Below, one piece after another: positions 14,476 through 23,205 of a stretch of DNA of 36,112 bases (positions are counted from its first letter, which is position 1; each line of letters begins with the position of its first letter). Origin of the DNA: DATDDB01 sp036524005 (GTDB taxonomy: Bacteria; Pseudomonadota; Gammaproteobacteria; Burkholderiales; Gallionellaceae); contig DATDDB010000118.1 of assembly GCA_036524005.1 (NCBI GenBank), positions 1 to 36,112 on the forward strand. Direction: 5' to 3'. Below the pieces are notes generated by a model. It ran no database searches, was not told the DNA's origin, and was given only the letters and a program-made list of their open reading frames with translations. Made by a program: the position numbers and the translations under genes.

Positions 14476-15501
14476 TTGAAAACCGTTTTGGTTAAACAGA
14501 TTCTGATTGCCATGCTGGCGCTGGGGGCCATGCAAGCAGCATATTCAGATCCGGCCATGCAGGAAGATCTTAAATGGCTCGAAACCATGGCATTTGCCGC
14601 TCACAAAACGGACTATAGCGGCACCTTCGTATACCAATTCGGCAGCCATGTCGAAGTTTCCCGCATCACCCATGTAACCGACGCCAGTGGCGAATACGGC
14701 AGGCTTGAAAGCCTGGACGGCGCGCGCCGCGAGATCATCCGCCACAACAGCGACGTGTGGGGTTACGTAGGCGAGAACAAGGTGAAAATCGAAGGGCATC
14801 ATTCCGAAAAGGAATTCCCGGCCATGTTGCCGGAAGGGCCGTCCCTCTCCAAGATCAATATAAATTACCAGGTCAGTCAGGCCGGCGAGGCCAGGGTGGC
14901 GGGTTTCAATACTCATGCCGTCCTGTTTCTGCCCAAGGACAATTTGCGCTATGCGCGCAGAATGTGGGTGGACAGCAATTCGGGCCTGTTGCTCAAGTCG
15001 GAAGTGATAGACGAGCGCGGTGCGGTCGTGGAGCAATATGCCTTTACCCAATTGACGATGGACAGCAATATCGACCGTTCCTGGATTGCTGCGGACAAGG
15101 CGGAGCAAAGTAAGCCCATTACGGCTTCAGTCGTACGGCAAAAACGCAATGTGGGTGGAAACCACCACGATGCGGCCGGCAAGGCTGTACCTGCCCCGGC
15201 CAGCGGCTGGCAGGTGGATGCCATGCCGGAGGGGTTCGGGAAAATCGCCGAACTGCGCCGTCCCATGCATAACCGGGCCAGTTCGGCCATCCAGATGGTG
15301 TATTCCGACGGGCTGGCCAGCATCTCGGTGTTCATCGAGGAAAACGACAACGACGACGATGATCATTCCGGGCTGACCAGCCAGGGAGCGATCCAGGTAT
15401 ACAGCAGATTGCTGGATGGCCATCTGGTGACGGTGGTGGGTGAAGTGCCTCCGCAGACCGTCATTCAGGTCGGCGATTCGGTGCGTTTTGCCGGTAATTG
15501 A
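14476..15501 (+). CDS. rseB: Periplasmic sigma-E regulator RseB (MucB-like)
   Basis: 341 aa if started at TTG 14476, two bases after the rseA stop; this gives a full signal peptide (KTVLVKQILIAMLALGAMQA). An ATG at 14512 would cut it short. The mature protein has the two-domain MucB/RseB layout: WLETMAFAAHKTDYSGTFVY at the start of the LolA-like domain, MLPEGPSLSKININYQV in the middle, and a smaller C-terminal domain with SDGLASISVFIEE. RseB binds the periplasmic part of RseA and blocks its cleavage until lipopolysaccharide or lipoprotein signals release it. An acidic NDNDDDDH run in the C-terminal domain is a local oddity. Confidence 0.93.
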   Translation: MKTVLVKQILIAMLALGAMQAAYSDPAMQEDLKWLETMAFAAHKTDYSGTFVYQFGSHVEVSRITHVTDASGEYGRLESLDGARREIIRHNSDVWGYVGENKVKIEGHHSEKEFPAMLPEGPSLSKININYQVSQAGEARVAGFNTHAVLFLPKDNLRYARRMWVDSNSGLLLKSEVIDERGAVVEQYAFTQLTMDSNIDRSWIAADKAEQSKPITASVVRQKRNVGGNHHDAAGKAVPAPASGWQVDAMPEGFGKIAELRRPMHNRASSAIQMVYSDGLASISVFIEENDNDDDDHSGLTSQGAIQVYSRLLDGHLVTVVGEVPPQTVIQVGDSVRFAGN

Positions 15502-15505
15502 CGCC

Positions 15506-15967
15506 ATGCTGGATGCACGTGCAATCGTCATCAGGCTTGAAGGCGAGGAAGCCGTGGTGGAGGCTATCCATGGCGGGGGTTGCGGCGCCTGCGCCGGCGG
15601 GCAGGGCTGCAGCAGCGGCTCCATGTCCAAAATGCTGTGCGTGAAACCGCGCCAGTTCCGCGTCCGCAATGACATCGGGGCGCGCGTCGGCGAGGAGGTG
15701 GAAGTTTCCGTGGCCGAGGGCGTTTTGCTGCGCAGCGCTTTGACTTTGTATGCCTTGCCCATGGTGCTGCTGTTTGCAGGCGCCCTGCTTGGTTCGGGCT
15801 GGGCCGGCGCAAGCAGCCATGATGCTGGTGCGGCGGTGGGCGCTGTGGCGGGTCTGCTGGCCGGTTTTGCGCTGGCCAGGACCATCATCAAGCGCCAGCA
15901 TGGCCGGGCGGCTGCTTCTCCAGTTATCACGCGCTGTGTGAATGCAGAAAAATCCGCTATCCTGTAA
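15506..15967 (+). CDS. rseC: SoxR-reducing / sigma-E regulatory protein RseC
   Basis: 153 aa from the ATG at 15506. The N-terminal cytoplasmic part carries the cysteine cluster C26, C29, C35 in GGGCGACAGGQGC, typical of RseC/MucC. Two membrane helices follow (about 73-93 and 100-123), then a short basic tail. RseC proteins modulate RseA/RseB, and some take part in electron transfer that keeps SoxR reduced. It lies 4 nt after rseB, so it belongs to the rpoE operon. A later ATG (15999) begins the protease gene. Confidence 0.92.
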   Translation: MLDARAIVIRLEGEEAVVEAIHGGGCGACAGGQGCSSGSMSKMLCVKPRQFRVRNDIGARVGEEVEVSVAEGVLLRSALTLYALPMVLLFAGALLGSGWAGASSHDAGAAVGAVAGLLAGFALARTIIKRQHGRAAASPVITRCVNAEKSAIL

Positions 15968-15998
15968 TCCTTCTGTTTTGCGTTCAACGAGGTTGAAG

Positions 15999-17402
15999 AT
16001 GCTGAAAAAGTATTTTGTGGCCGCACTGACAGTGACAGTCCTGGCTGTGCAATATGCAAGCGCAAGAGAGCTTCCCGATTTCACCGAGCTGGTGGAAAAA
16101 CAGGGCGCAGCGGTGGTCAACATCAGCACCACGCAAGTCATCCATAACAACCAGGCGTTTCCCGGCATGCCGCCGGGGATGGATGAGAACGACCCATTCT
16201 TCGAGTTTTTCCGCCGCTTTGCCCCTCCCGCGCCGCGCGAGCAGGAGACCCAATCGCTGGGTTCAGGTTTCATCATCAGCCAGGACGGCTACATCCTGAC
16301 CAATGCGCATGTGGTGGATGGCGCAGACCGGGTAACGGTGCGCCTGACCGACAAGCGCGAATTCAAGGCCAAGGTGATAGGCGCGGACAAGCGCGCCGAT
16401 GTGGCCCTGATCAAAATCGAAGCTACCGGCCTGCCGAAAATCATTCAGGGCGACCCCAGCAAGCTCAAGGTGGGCGAGTGGGTGGTGGCCATCGGCTCGC
16501 CCTTCGGTTTCGACAATAGCGTGACTGCGGGCATCGTCAGCGCCAAGGGGCGCTTCCTGCCGCAGGAAAATTACGTGCCTTTCATCCAGACCGATGCTGC
16601 GATCAACCCCGGCAATTCGGGCGGTCCCTTGTTCAACATGAAGGGCGAGGTGGTGGGCATCAATTCGCAGATTTACACTCGTTCCGGCGGATTCATGGGC
16701 CTGTCATTCGCCATCCCGATCGACGTGGCGATGGAGGTGTCCAACCAGTTGCGCGTTTCGGGCAAGGTGACGCGCGGGCGCATCGGCGTGACCATCCAGG
16801 AGATTACCCGTGACCTGGCCGAATCATTCGGCCTGCCCAACACCAACGGTGCGCTGATCAGCAGCGTGGAAAAGGATGGCCCGGCGGACAAGGCCGGCAT
16901 ACAGGCCAGCGACATCATCCTGAAGTTCGATGGCAAAACGGTGGACTCCTCCGTTGATTTGCCGCGTATCGTGGCCGCCACGCGGCCGGGCAGCAAGGTT
17001 GTGGTGCAGTTGTGGCGCAAGGGCAAGACCAAGGAGGTGCGCGTCACCGTGGCCGAAATGCCGGGCGACAGCATGCCGCAGCGCGGTAGCAAGCGCGGCG
17101 GAGGTGCGGAATCCGGCGTTGCCGTGGAACGCATCGGACTGACGCTGAACGAGCTGACCCCGGATCAAAAGAAAGAGTTGCAGGTGGAGGGCGGCTTGCT
17201 GGTGGAAGATGCGCGCGGCCCCGCGGCACGCGCCGGCCTGCAGCGCGGGGATGTCATTCTTTCCATCAACAACGAGGAGGTTGGCTCGGTGGGGCGGTTC
17301 AATGAGGTGCTGAAACAGATACCCAAAGGGCATAATGTCGCACTGCTGGTCCGGCGCGGCGAAGGCACGACCTATATCGCCATCAAACTTGACGAGAAGT
17401 AG
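15999..17402 (+). CDS. degQ: Periplasmic serine endoprotease DegQ/DegP/MucD
   Basis: 467 aa from the ATG at 15999. Signal peptide MLKKYFVAALTVTVLAVQYASA. Trypsin-like domain with triad H104 (TNAHVVDG), D134 (RADVALIKI) and S207 (NPGNSGGP). Two PDZ domains follow: about 270-360 with GALISSVEKDGPADKAGIQ, and about 375-465 with GPAARAGLQRGDVILSINN. The protein degrades or refolds misfolded periplasmic proteins. A Phe/Pro-rich LA-loop segment (DPFFEFFRRFAPPAPREQE) precedes the first strand of the protease. Its position at the end of the rpoE-rseABC run mirrors algU-mucABCD, so MucD is an equally valid name. Confidence 0.95.
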   Translation: MLKKYFVAALTVTVLAVQYASARELPDFTELVEKQGAAVVNISTTQVIHNNQAFPGMPPGMDENDPFFEFFRRFAPPAPREQETQSLGSGFIISQDGYILTNAHVVDGADRVTVRLTDKREFKAKVIGADKRADVALIKIEATGLPKIIQGDPSKLKVGEWVVAIGSPFGFDNSVTAGIVSAKGRFLPQENYVPFIQTDAAINPGNSGGPLFNMKGEVVGINSQIYTRSGGFMGLSFAIPIDVAMEVSNQLRVSGKVTRGRIGVTIQEITRDLAESFGLPNTNGALISSVEKDGPADKAGIQASDIILKFDGKTVDSSVDLPRIVAATRPGSKVVVQLWRKGKTKEVRVTVAEMPGDSMPQRGSKRGGGAESGVAVERIGLTLNELTPDQKKELQVEGGLLVEDARGPAARAGLQRGDVILSINNEEVGSVGRFNEVLKQIPKGHNVALLVRRGEGTTYIAIKLDEK

Positions 17403-17551
17403 CCCCAGATAGACACACCTCTGCGCATCCCGCCAAAATCGGCTAAAATCCACGCCTTTTGAACCATGGCGCGGGTCCAGGCCGGATTTGGCGGGATTCG
17501 CTTTATCGGGGCTTTGAAAAACCCGTTGCTCCCGGGCTAACCAGACCAACT

Positions 17552-19351
17552 ATGCAGCTGCAACATATCCGCAATTTTTCCATCATCGCCCACATCGACC
17601 ATGGTAAATCCACCCTGGCCGATCGCATCATCCAGTTGTGCGGCGGGCTGTCCGAGCGCGAAATGGAAGCCCAGGTGCTGGATTCCATGGACATCGAGCG
17701 CGAGCGCGGCATCACCATCAAGGCCCAGACCGCCGCGCTGAGATACCAGGCGCGCGACGGCCAGGTTTACAACCTCAACCTGATCGATACGCCGGGGCAT
17801 GTGGACTTCTCCTACGAGGTGTCGCGCTCGCTTTCCGCTTGCGAAGGCGCACTGCTGGTGGTGGATGCCTCGCAGGGCGTGGAAGCCCAGACCGTGGCGA
17901 ATTGCTATACCGCGCTCGACCTGGGCGTGGAAGTGGTGCCGGTGCTCAACAAGATAGACCTGCCTTCGGCCAATCCGGATAACGCCATTGCGGAAATCGA
18001 GGATGTCATCGGCATCGGTGCACAAGACGCGGTGCGCTGCTCGGCCAAGACCGGAGTGGGGGTGGAAGACGTGCTCGAGGCGCTGATCGCCAAGGTTCCT
18101 CCGCCCGAGGGCGATCCGGATGCGCCGCTGCAGGCACTGATCATCGATTCCTGGTTCGACAACTACGTCGGCGTGGTGATGCTGGTGCGCATCGTGAACG
18201 GCACCCTCAAGCCCAAGGACAAGATCCTGCTGATGGCCACCGGTGCGCAGCACCTGACGGAACATGTCGGCGTGTTCACCCCCAAATCCCAGAACCGCGA
18301 ATTGCTGTCGGCGGGGCAGGTGGGTTTCATCATTGCCGGCATCAAGGAACTGAAAGACGCCAAGGTCGGCGACACCGTAACGTTGGCGCCCAGGCCGGCT
18401 GCCGCCCCCTTGCCCGGCTTCAAGGAGGTGCAGCCGCAGGTGTTTGCCGGGCTGTTCCCGGTCGAATCAAACCAGTATGATGCGCTGCGCGACTCGCTGG
18501 AAAAGCTCAAGCTGAACGATGCCTCGCTGCAATTCGAACCGGAAGTCTCGCAGGCGCTGGGCTTCGGCTTCCGCTGCGGTTTCCTGGGCCTGTTGCACAT
18601 GGAAATCGTGCAGGAGCGGCTGGAGCGCGAGTTCGACATGGACCTGATCACCACGGCGCCTACCGTGATCTACGAGGTCAAGATGCGCGACGGCACGGTG
18701 CTGATGGTGGACAACCCTTCCAAGATGCCCGATCCCGCCAAAATCGAGGAAATCCGCGAGCCCATCGTGACTGTGAATCTCTACATGCCGCAGGAATACG
18801 TGGGGTCGGTGATAACATTGTGCACCCAGAAGCGCGGCGTGCAGGTGAACATGAGCTACCATGGCAGGCAGGTGCAGCTGGTGTACGAAATGCCGATGGC
18901 GGAAATCGTGCTCGATTTCTTCGACCGGCTCAAGTCCGTGTCGCGCGGCTACGCCTCGATGGACTACGAGTTCAAGGAATACCGGCCGGCGGATGTGGTC
19001 AAGGTGGACATGCTGATCAACAGCGAGAAGGTCGATGCGCTTTCCATTATCCTGCACCGCGCCAATAGCCAGTACCGCGGACGCGAAGTGGCGGCCAAGA
19101 TGCGCGAAATCATTCCGCGCCAGATGTACGATGTGGCCATCCAGGCTGCAATTGGCGCCAACATCATCGCGCGCGAAAACGTCAAGGCGCTACGCAAGAA
19201 TGTGCTGGCGAAATGCTATGGCGGCGACATCTCGCGCAAGAAGAAGCTGCTGGAAAAACAAAAGGCCGGAAAAAAGCGCATGAAGCAGGTGGGCAGCGTG
19301 GAAATTCCGCAGGAAGCGTTTCTTGCGATTTTGCAGGTCGAGGAAAAATGA
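17552..19351 (+). CDS. lepA: Elongation factor 4 (LepA), ribosome-associated GTPase
   Basis: 599 aa from the ATG at 17552, the same length as the E. coli protein; the frame is open to 17459 but upstream residues are not LepA-like. G1 is AHIDHGKS (13-20), G3 DTPGHVDFSYEV, G4 NKIDLP, G5 CSAKTGVG. Then follow an EF-Tu-like domain II, EF-G-like domains III and V and the LepA-specific C-terminal domain (SQYRGREVAAKMREIIPRQM, then a basic KKKLLEKQKAGKKRMK tail). It acts on ribosomes in elongation or initiation under stress. The stop overlaps the lepB start (ATGA), the usual lepA-lepB pairing. Confidence 0.97.
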   Translation: MQLQHIRNFSIIAHIDHGKSTLADRIIQLCGGLSEREMEAQVLDSMDIERERGITIKAQTAALRYQARDGQVYNLNLIDTPGHVDFSYEVSRSLSACEGALLVVDASQGVEAQTVANCYTALDLGVEVVPVLNKIDLPSANPDNAIAEIEDVIGIGAQDAVRCSAKTGVGVEDVLEALIAKVPPPEGDPDAPLQALIIDSWFDNYVGVVMLVRIVNGTLKPKDKILLMATGAQHLTEHVGVFTPKSQNRELLSAGQVGFIIAGIKELKDAKVGDTVTLAPRPAAAPLPGFKEVQPQVFAGLFPVESNQYDALRDSLEKLKLNDASLQFEPEVSQALGFGFRCGFLGLLHMEIVQERLEREFDMDLITTAPTVIYEVKMRDGTVLMVDNPSKMPDPAKIEEIREPIVTVNLYMPQEYVGSVITLCTQKRGVQVNMSYHGRQVQLVYEMPMAEIVLDFFDRLKSVSRGYASMDYEFKEYRPADVVKVDMLINSEKVDALSIILHRANSQYRGREVAAKMREIIPRQMYDVAIQAAIGANIIARENVKALRKNVLAKCYGGDISRKKKLLEKQKAGKKRMKQVGSVEIPQEAFLAILQVEEK

Positions 19352-20247
19352 TGAATCGGGCGGTGATTATGAACAATGCATTGAATTATGGGCTGCTGGC
19401 AGCGGCCATACTGGGGGCAGCCCTGACCTATCTCGGCGAGATCAGCATCGAGCTGTTCATGCTGCTGTTGTTGGTGGTTTCGGGTGTCGCGGCCCTGGCG
19501 GACCGTTTTTTCCTGCGCGCCAAACGCGCTGCGGGCGAAAAAGAACCGTTATGGGTGGAATATTCCAAAAGCTTCCTGCCGGTGATTTTTGCGGTGTTCC
19601 TGTTGCGTTCTTTCCTGGTCGAGCCGTTCAAGATACCGACCGGGTCCATGATCCCCACGCTGCAGGTTGGCGATTACATCCTGGTCAACAAATTCACCTA
19701 CGGCATCAGGCTGCCGGTGGCCAATGTGAAAATTTTTGAGATGAATGCTCCGCAGCGCGGCGACGTGATGGTGTTCCGCTACCCGAACAACCCCATGCAG
19801 AATTTCATCAAGCGGGTGGTTGGCGTCCCGGGTGATGTGATTGAATATCGCAACAAACAGCTGACCATCAATGGAGTGCTGCAGCCGCAGCAGCAGGAGG
19901 GGGAGTACAATTACCTGAATGAAGGCAAGCAAACGATGATTGTCACCCAGCGTTCCACGGAAATCCTGAATGGGCGCCGCCATACTGTGTTGTTCAGGCA
20001 GGAGAGGCCTTCCATGAGGGTGGAATCGGTTGAAAATTTCCCGTTGCGCGAAAATTGCAGTTACACCGAAACGACGATGCGCTGCACCGTCCCGCCCGGG
20101 AATTATTTCATGATGGGCGACAACAGGGACGATAGCCATGACAGCCGTTACTGGGGATTCGTGCCGGACAAGCTGATAGTCGGCAAGGCGTTTGGAATCT
20201 GGTTTAACTGGGGCGAATTCAAGCGTATCGGATCGAGCATTAACTGA
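19348..20247 (+). CDS. lepB: Signal peptidase I
   Basis: 299 aa from the ATG at 19348; the next codon is also ATG (19351), and GAGG at 19340-19343 can serve either. Two N-terminal membrane helices (about 12-29 and 34-52), a cytoplasmic loop, a third hydrophobic stretch, then the catalytic domain: Ser100 in PTGSMIPTL, Lys155 in FIKRVVGVPGD, and the conserved GDNRDDSHDSRYWGFVP box. It removes signal peptides from exported proteins in the inner membrane. Translationally coupled to lepA by a 4-nt overlap. Confidence 0.97.
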   Translation: MMNRAVIMNNALNYGLLAAAILGAALTYLGEISIELFMLLLLVVSGVAALADRFFLRAKRAAGEKEPLWVEYSKSFLPVIFAVFLLRSFLVEPFKIPTGSMIPTLQVGDYILVNKFTYGIRLPVANVKIFEMNAPQRGDVMVFRYPNNPMQNFIKRVVGVPGDVIEYRNKQLTINGVLQPQQQEGEYNYLNEGKQTMIVTQRSTEILNGRRHTVLFRQERPSMRVESVENFPLRENCSYTETTMRCTVPPGNYFMMGDNRDDSHDSRYWGFVPDKLIVGKAFGIWFNWGEFKRIGSSIN

Positions 20248-20258
20248 AGGAGATAAAT

Positions 20259-20639
20259 ATGATGGATATGGTAGCCGCACGCAAGCAGCACGGCCTGACA
20301 TTCGTTAATTTCATACTGATAGCGATATTGGTGGTATTTTTGGCGATATTCGGCATGAAGATCGTTCCCGCCTTTGTCGAGAACCGGACCATCGTTCACA
20401 TACTGGATAGCATCGCTCATGCGCCGGAGATGCAGGACGCGCTGCCCAGCGACATTCGCAACTCATACGAGAAGCATGCTTTGGTCAACAATATTACCGT
20501 GATCGGTTCAAACGATATTGTCATCCAGAGAACACCGAATGGTTTGGTACTGAGTGTCAAATACAGCGTAAAAATCGGACTGGTCGGCAATGCCAGCCTG
20601 GTGCTGGATTTCGACGCCAGCAGTTCACGTCCGCGCTAA
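20259..20639 (+). CDS. DUF4845 domain membrane protein
   Basis: 126 aa with a strong ribosome binding site, AAGGAGAT. A single N-terminal membrane helix (about residues 15-36) lies after QHGLTFVNF, and the external part includes KIVPAFVENRTI and the strand-rich end NGLVLSVKYSVKIGLVGNAS. It matches the DUF4845 family, regularly found between lepB and rnc in beta- and gammaproteobacteria. The N-terminus resembles a pilin-like class III signal (HGLTFVNFILIAILVV), but there is no Glu at position 5, so I do not call it a pilin. No function is known. It abuts rnc with no intervening base. Confidence 0.85.
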   Translation: MMDMVAARKQHGLTFVNFILIAILVVFLAIFGMKIVPAFVENRTIVHILDSIAHAPEMQDALPSDIRNSYEKHALVNNITVIGSNDIVIQRTPNGLVLSVKYSVKIGLVGNASLVLDFDASSSRPR

Positions 20640-21311
20640 ATGGACCGTGGCGCGCTGTGCCGCAGGCTGGGTCACGAATTCTCCAGCCCCCAGTTGCTGA
20701 CGCGTGCGCTGACGCATCGCAGCTACAGCCAGGCGCACAACGAACGCCTGGAATTCCTGGGTGACAGCGTGCTGAACTGCGTCATAGCCGCCCATCTCTA
20801 TGAAGCTTACCCGGAGATGGACGAAGGGAGCCTGTCGCGCTTGCGTTCCAACCTGGTAAACCAGCAGGTGCTGCATACCCTGGCGCAGCAATTGAACCTC
20901 GGCGAATTCCTGCTGCTGGGGGAGGGCGAACGCAAGAGCGCGGGAGCCAGCCGCCCCTCCATACTGGCGGATGCGATGGAAGCGCTGTTCGGAGCGGTGT
21001 ATCTCGACGGCGGCTTCGTGGCGGCGCAAAATGTGTTGCTTGGGCTGTACGTGCCATTCCTGGCGCAAACCGACCTGCAGTCCCTGGGCAAGGATGCCAA
21101 GACCCTGTTGCAGGAGTGCCTGCAAGCCAGGAAGCTGCCCTTGCCGCTGTATACTGTGACGGCCATTCAGGGCGAAGCGCATGCCCAGCTGTTCCGTGTC
21201 GAATGCAAGGTCGCCTCCCTGAACATCAGCACGCTGGGCGAGGGCGGCAGCCGCCGTGCGGCAGAGCAGGCAGCGGCAGAATCAGCATACCGGAAAATAA
21301 ATGAACGATAG
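20640..21311 (+). CDS. rnc: Ribonuclease III
   Basis: 223 aa, normal size. RNase III signature ERLEFLGDSVL (residues 35-45, E38 and D42 as metal ligands), second metal site in DAMEALFGAVYLDGG (D110, E113), and a C-terminal double-stranded RNA binding domain with DAKTLLQECLQA and GGSRRAAEQAAAESAY. It cuts double-stranded RNA, including the rRNA precursor. The ATG at 20640 directly follows the upstream stop, and the last 11 nt overlap the start of era, the conserved rnc-era coupling. Confidence 0.97.
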   Translation: MDRGALCRRLGHEFSSPQLLTRALTHRSYSQAHNERLEFLGDSVLNCVIAAHLYEAYPEMDEGSLSRLRSNLVNQQVLHTLAQQLNLGEFLLLGEGERKSAGASRPSILADAMEALFGAVYLDGGFVAAQNVLLGLYVPFLAQTDLQSLGKDAKTLLQECLQARKLPLPLYTVTAIQGEAHAQLFRVECKVASLNISTLGEGGSRRAAEQAAAESAYRKINER

Positions 21312-22194
21312 CACTCCATTTCGCAGCGGCTACATAGCCATCGTAGGCCGTCCCAACGTGGGCAAATCCACGCTGCTGAACCACCTCATCGGGCAAAAGA
21401 TCAGCATCACCTCGCGCAAGGCGCAGACCACCCGGCATCGCATCACCGGCATATTCACCGACGAGCACAGCCAGTTCGTGTTCGTGGATACGCCCGGTTT
21501 CCAGGTGCAGCACAAGAACGCGCTCAACCGCGGCATGAACCGCACCGTGAATGCCGTGCTGAACGACGTGAACGCCGTGCTGTTCGTCGTCGAGGCGCGC
21601 CATTTCGACGAGCGCGACAAGGTTGTGCTGGGCATGGTGCCACCGGACATCCCGGCCATCCTGGTCATCAACAAGATGGATTATTTCGCTGACAAGAACG
21701 AAGCCTTGCCATTCATCGAAAAGCTAGCCCGCGAGCGTGAGTTTACCGCCATCGTTCCGGTGAGCGCCAAACAGGGCAAGCAGCTCGACACCCTGCTGGA
21801 AGCCATACGCCCGCACCTGCCGGAAGGTCCCGCCATCTATGCGGAGGATGAAATCACCGACCGCAGCGAACGTTTCCTTGCCGCCGAATTGCTGCGCGAA
21901 AAGGTTTTCCGCTTCACAGGCGAGGAACTGCCGTATTCGGCCAGCGTGGTGATCGAACAATTCAAGCAGGAGGGAAAGCTGCGCCGCATCCATGCCGCCA
22001 TCCTGGTGGACAAGGAAGCGCACAAGGCCATGCTGATCGGTGCCAAGGGCGAAAAGCTCAAGGAAATCGCCACCCAGGCGCGGCTGGACATGGAAAAGCT
22101 GTTTGACGGCAAGGTATTCCTCGAGGTCTTCGTCAAGGTGAAAAGCGGCTGGGCGGATGACGAGCGGGTGCTGAAATCGCTCGGGTATGAATGA
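21301..22194 (+). CDS. era: GTPase Era
   Basis: 297 aa. G1 GRPNVGKS (16-23), G2 region KAQTTRHRI, G3 DTPG (63-66), G4 NKMD (124-127), G5 SAKQGK, then a C-terminal KH domain (HAAILVDKEAHKAMLIGAKG, KLFDGKVFLEVFVKVKSGW). Era binds the 3' end of 16S rRNA during 30S subunit maturation. The start overlaps rnc. Behind it the operon is interrupted by an inverted-repeat element before recO. Confidence 0.97.
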   Translation: MNDSTPFRSGYIAIVGRPNVGKSTLLNHLIGQKISITSRKAQTTRHRITGIFTDEHSQFVFVDTPGFQVQHKNALNRGMNRTVNAVLNDVNAVLFVVEARHFDERDKVVLGMVPPDIPAILVINKMDYFADKNEALPFIEKLAREREFTAIVPVSAKQGKQLDTLLEAIRPHLPEGPAIYAEDEITDRSERFLAAELLREKVFRFTGEELPYSASVVIEQFKQEGKLRRIHAAILVDKEAHKAMLIGAKGEKLKEIATQARLDMEKLFDGKVFLEVFVKVKSGWADDERVLKSLGYE

Positions 22195-22210
22195 CCCAAG
22201 GAAAAACCAG

Positions 22211-22309
22211 AAATTCACCACAGAGACACAGAGAACACAGAGACAGATCGCGAATGTGACTACGTGCCTGGACGATGTAATTTGTTTTCTCTGTGCCTCT
22301 GTGTGGTGA
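22211..22309. repeat. CACAGAG-type inverted-repeat element, copy B (leader of recO)
   Basis: Left arm about 22211-22244 (AAATTCACCACAGAGACACA core) and right arm about 22284-22309 (TTTTCTCTGTGCCTCTGTG core) form a long imperfect inverted repeat around about 40 nt. The arms match copy A before recR. The end of the right arm reads GTGGTGAG, and the overlapping GAGGTG (22308-22313) is the ribosome binding site of recO. No coding capacity is present. Confidence 0.8.
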
Positions 22310-22320
22310 GGTGCTTTTAA

Positions 22321-23055
22321 ATGACTGCGCACAAGAACAGGATAGAAGACCAGCCGGCCTTTGTTCTGCACAGTTACCCGTTCCGCGAGACCAGCCTGCT
22401 GCTGGAAGTTTTCAGCCGCAACCACGGCCGCCTGGCGCTGGTGGCGCGCGGCGCCCGCCGTCCACGCTCCCCGTTGCGCGGCCTGTTGATGAATTTTCAG
22501 CCCTTGCGCCTGGCCTGGTTCGGCAAGGGCGAAGTGCGCACCCTGCACGGCGCGGAGTGGCAGGGCGGGCAACCGCAATTGCAGGGGACAGCGCTGCTCT
22601 GCGGCTTTTATCTCAATGAGCTTCTGCTCAACCTGATGGCGCGCGATGACGCGCATGAAAGCCTGTTCGACTATTACCAGCACACCCTGCAACGTCTGGC
22701 GCACGAAGCCGATCACGCCGCCACACTGCGCTGTTTCGAAAAGCACCTGTTGCAAGAACTGGGCTATGCGCTGCTGCTGGAGCGCGAGGCGGACAGCAGC
22801 AAGCCGGTGGTCACAGGCGGGCGCTACCGCTATGTGATCGAGCGTGGCGTGCTGCCGGATGCCGCCGATGCACCCGAAGGCATGGCCGTCTCCGGTAAGA
22901 CCCTGCTGGATATGGCGGCGGACGACTATCGCGACCCGGCCAGCGCCCAACAGAGCAAGCAGCTGATGCGCATGCTGCTCAACCACTACCTGGCGGGCAA
23001 GACGCTGCATACGCGGGAACTGATCAAGGATCTTCAGCCCGCAAAGCTGCCGTAG
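22321..23055 (+). CDS. recO: DNA repair protein RecO
   Basis: 244 aa. An N-terminal OB fold (AFVLHSYPFRETSLLLEVFS, then GRLALVARGARRPRSPLRG) is followed by a helical domain (FYLNELLLNLMARDDAHESL, FEKHLLQELGYALLLE). RecO anneals single strands and, with RecR, helps RecA displace SSB. The ATG at 22321 has GAGGTG seven bases upstream, contributed by the repeat element. The era-recO-pdxJ-acpS order is common in betaproteobacteria. Confidence 0.94.
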   Translation: MTAHKNRIEDQPAFVLHSYPFRETSLLLEVFSRNHGRLALVARGARRPRSPLRGLLMNFQPLRLAWFGKGEVRTLHGAEWQGGQPQLQGTALLCGFYLNELLLNLMARDDAHESLFDYYQHTLQRLAHEADHAATLRCFEKHLLQELGYALLLEREADSSKPVVTGGRYRYVIERGVLPDAADAPEGMAVSGKTLLDMAADDYRDPASAQQSKQLMRMLLNHYLAGKTLHTRELIKDLQPAKLP

Positions 23056-23088
23056 GCTGTGGTTCGCCGTATAATCATGAAAACCTTA

Positions 23089-23155
23089 GTCCACGAAAAA
23101 CTCGAAAGAAAGGGCCTTGATGACATTTTTCGCGCCTCTCGTGTTTTTCGTGGAC
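23089..23155. repeat. GTCCACGAAAAAC-type inverted repeat upstream of pdxJ
   Basis: The left arm, GTCCACGAAAAACTCGA at 23089-23105, is complementary, with one mismatch, to TCGTGTTTTTCGTGGAC at 23139-23155. The arms enclose about 33 nt. This is a different sequence family from the CACAGAG element but the same size class. I recall GTCCACGAAAAACACGAA-like repeats as interspersed elements in several bacteria. A perfect TATAAT (23070-23075) lies just upstream, without a good -35. Confidence 0.75.
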
Positions 23156-23205
23156 AATGGTTTTTGTTACGTTGACACGATGGCGAGTATTCTGGAAAAC
23201 AATAA

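Noticed and set aside
20259..20639. DUF4845 protein as a pilin
   Set aside because: HGLTFVNF resembles a prepilin site, but Glu5 is absent and the lepB-rnc setting fits the DUF4845 family.
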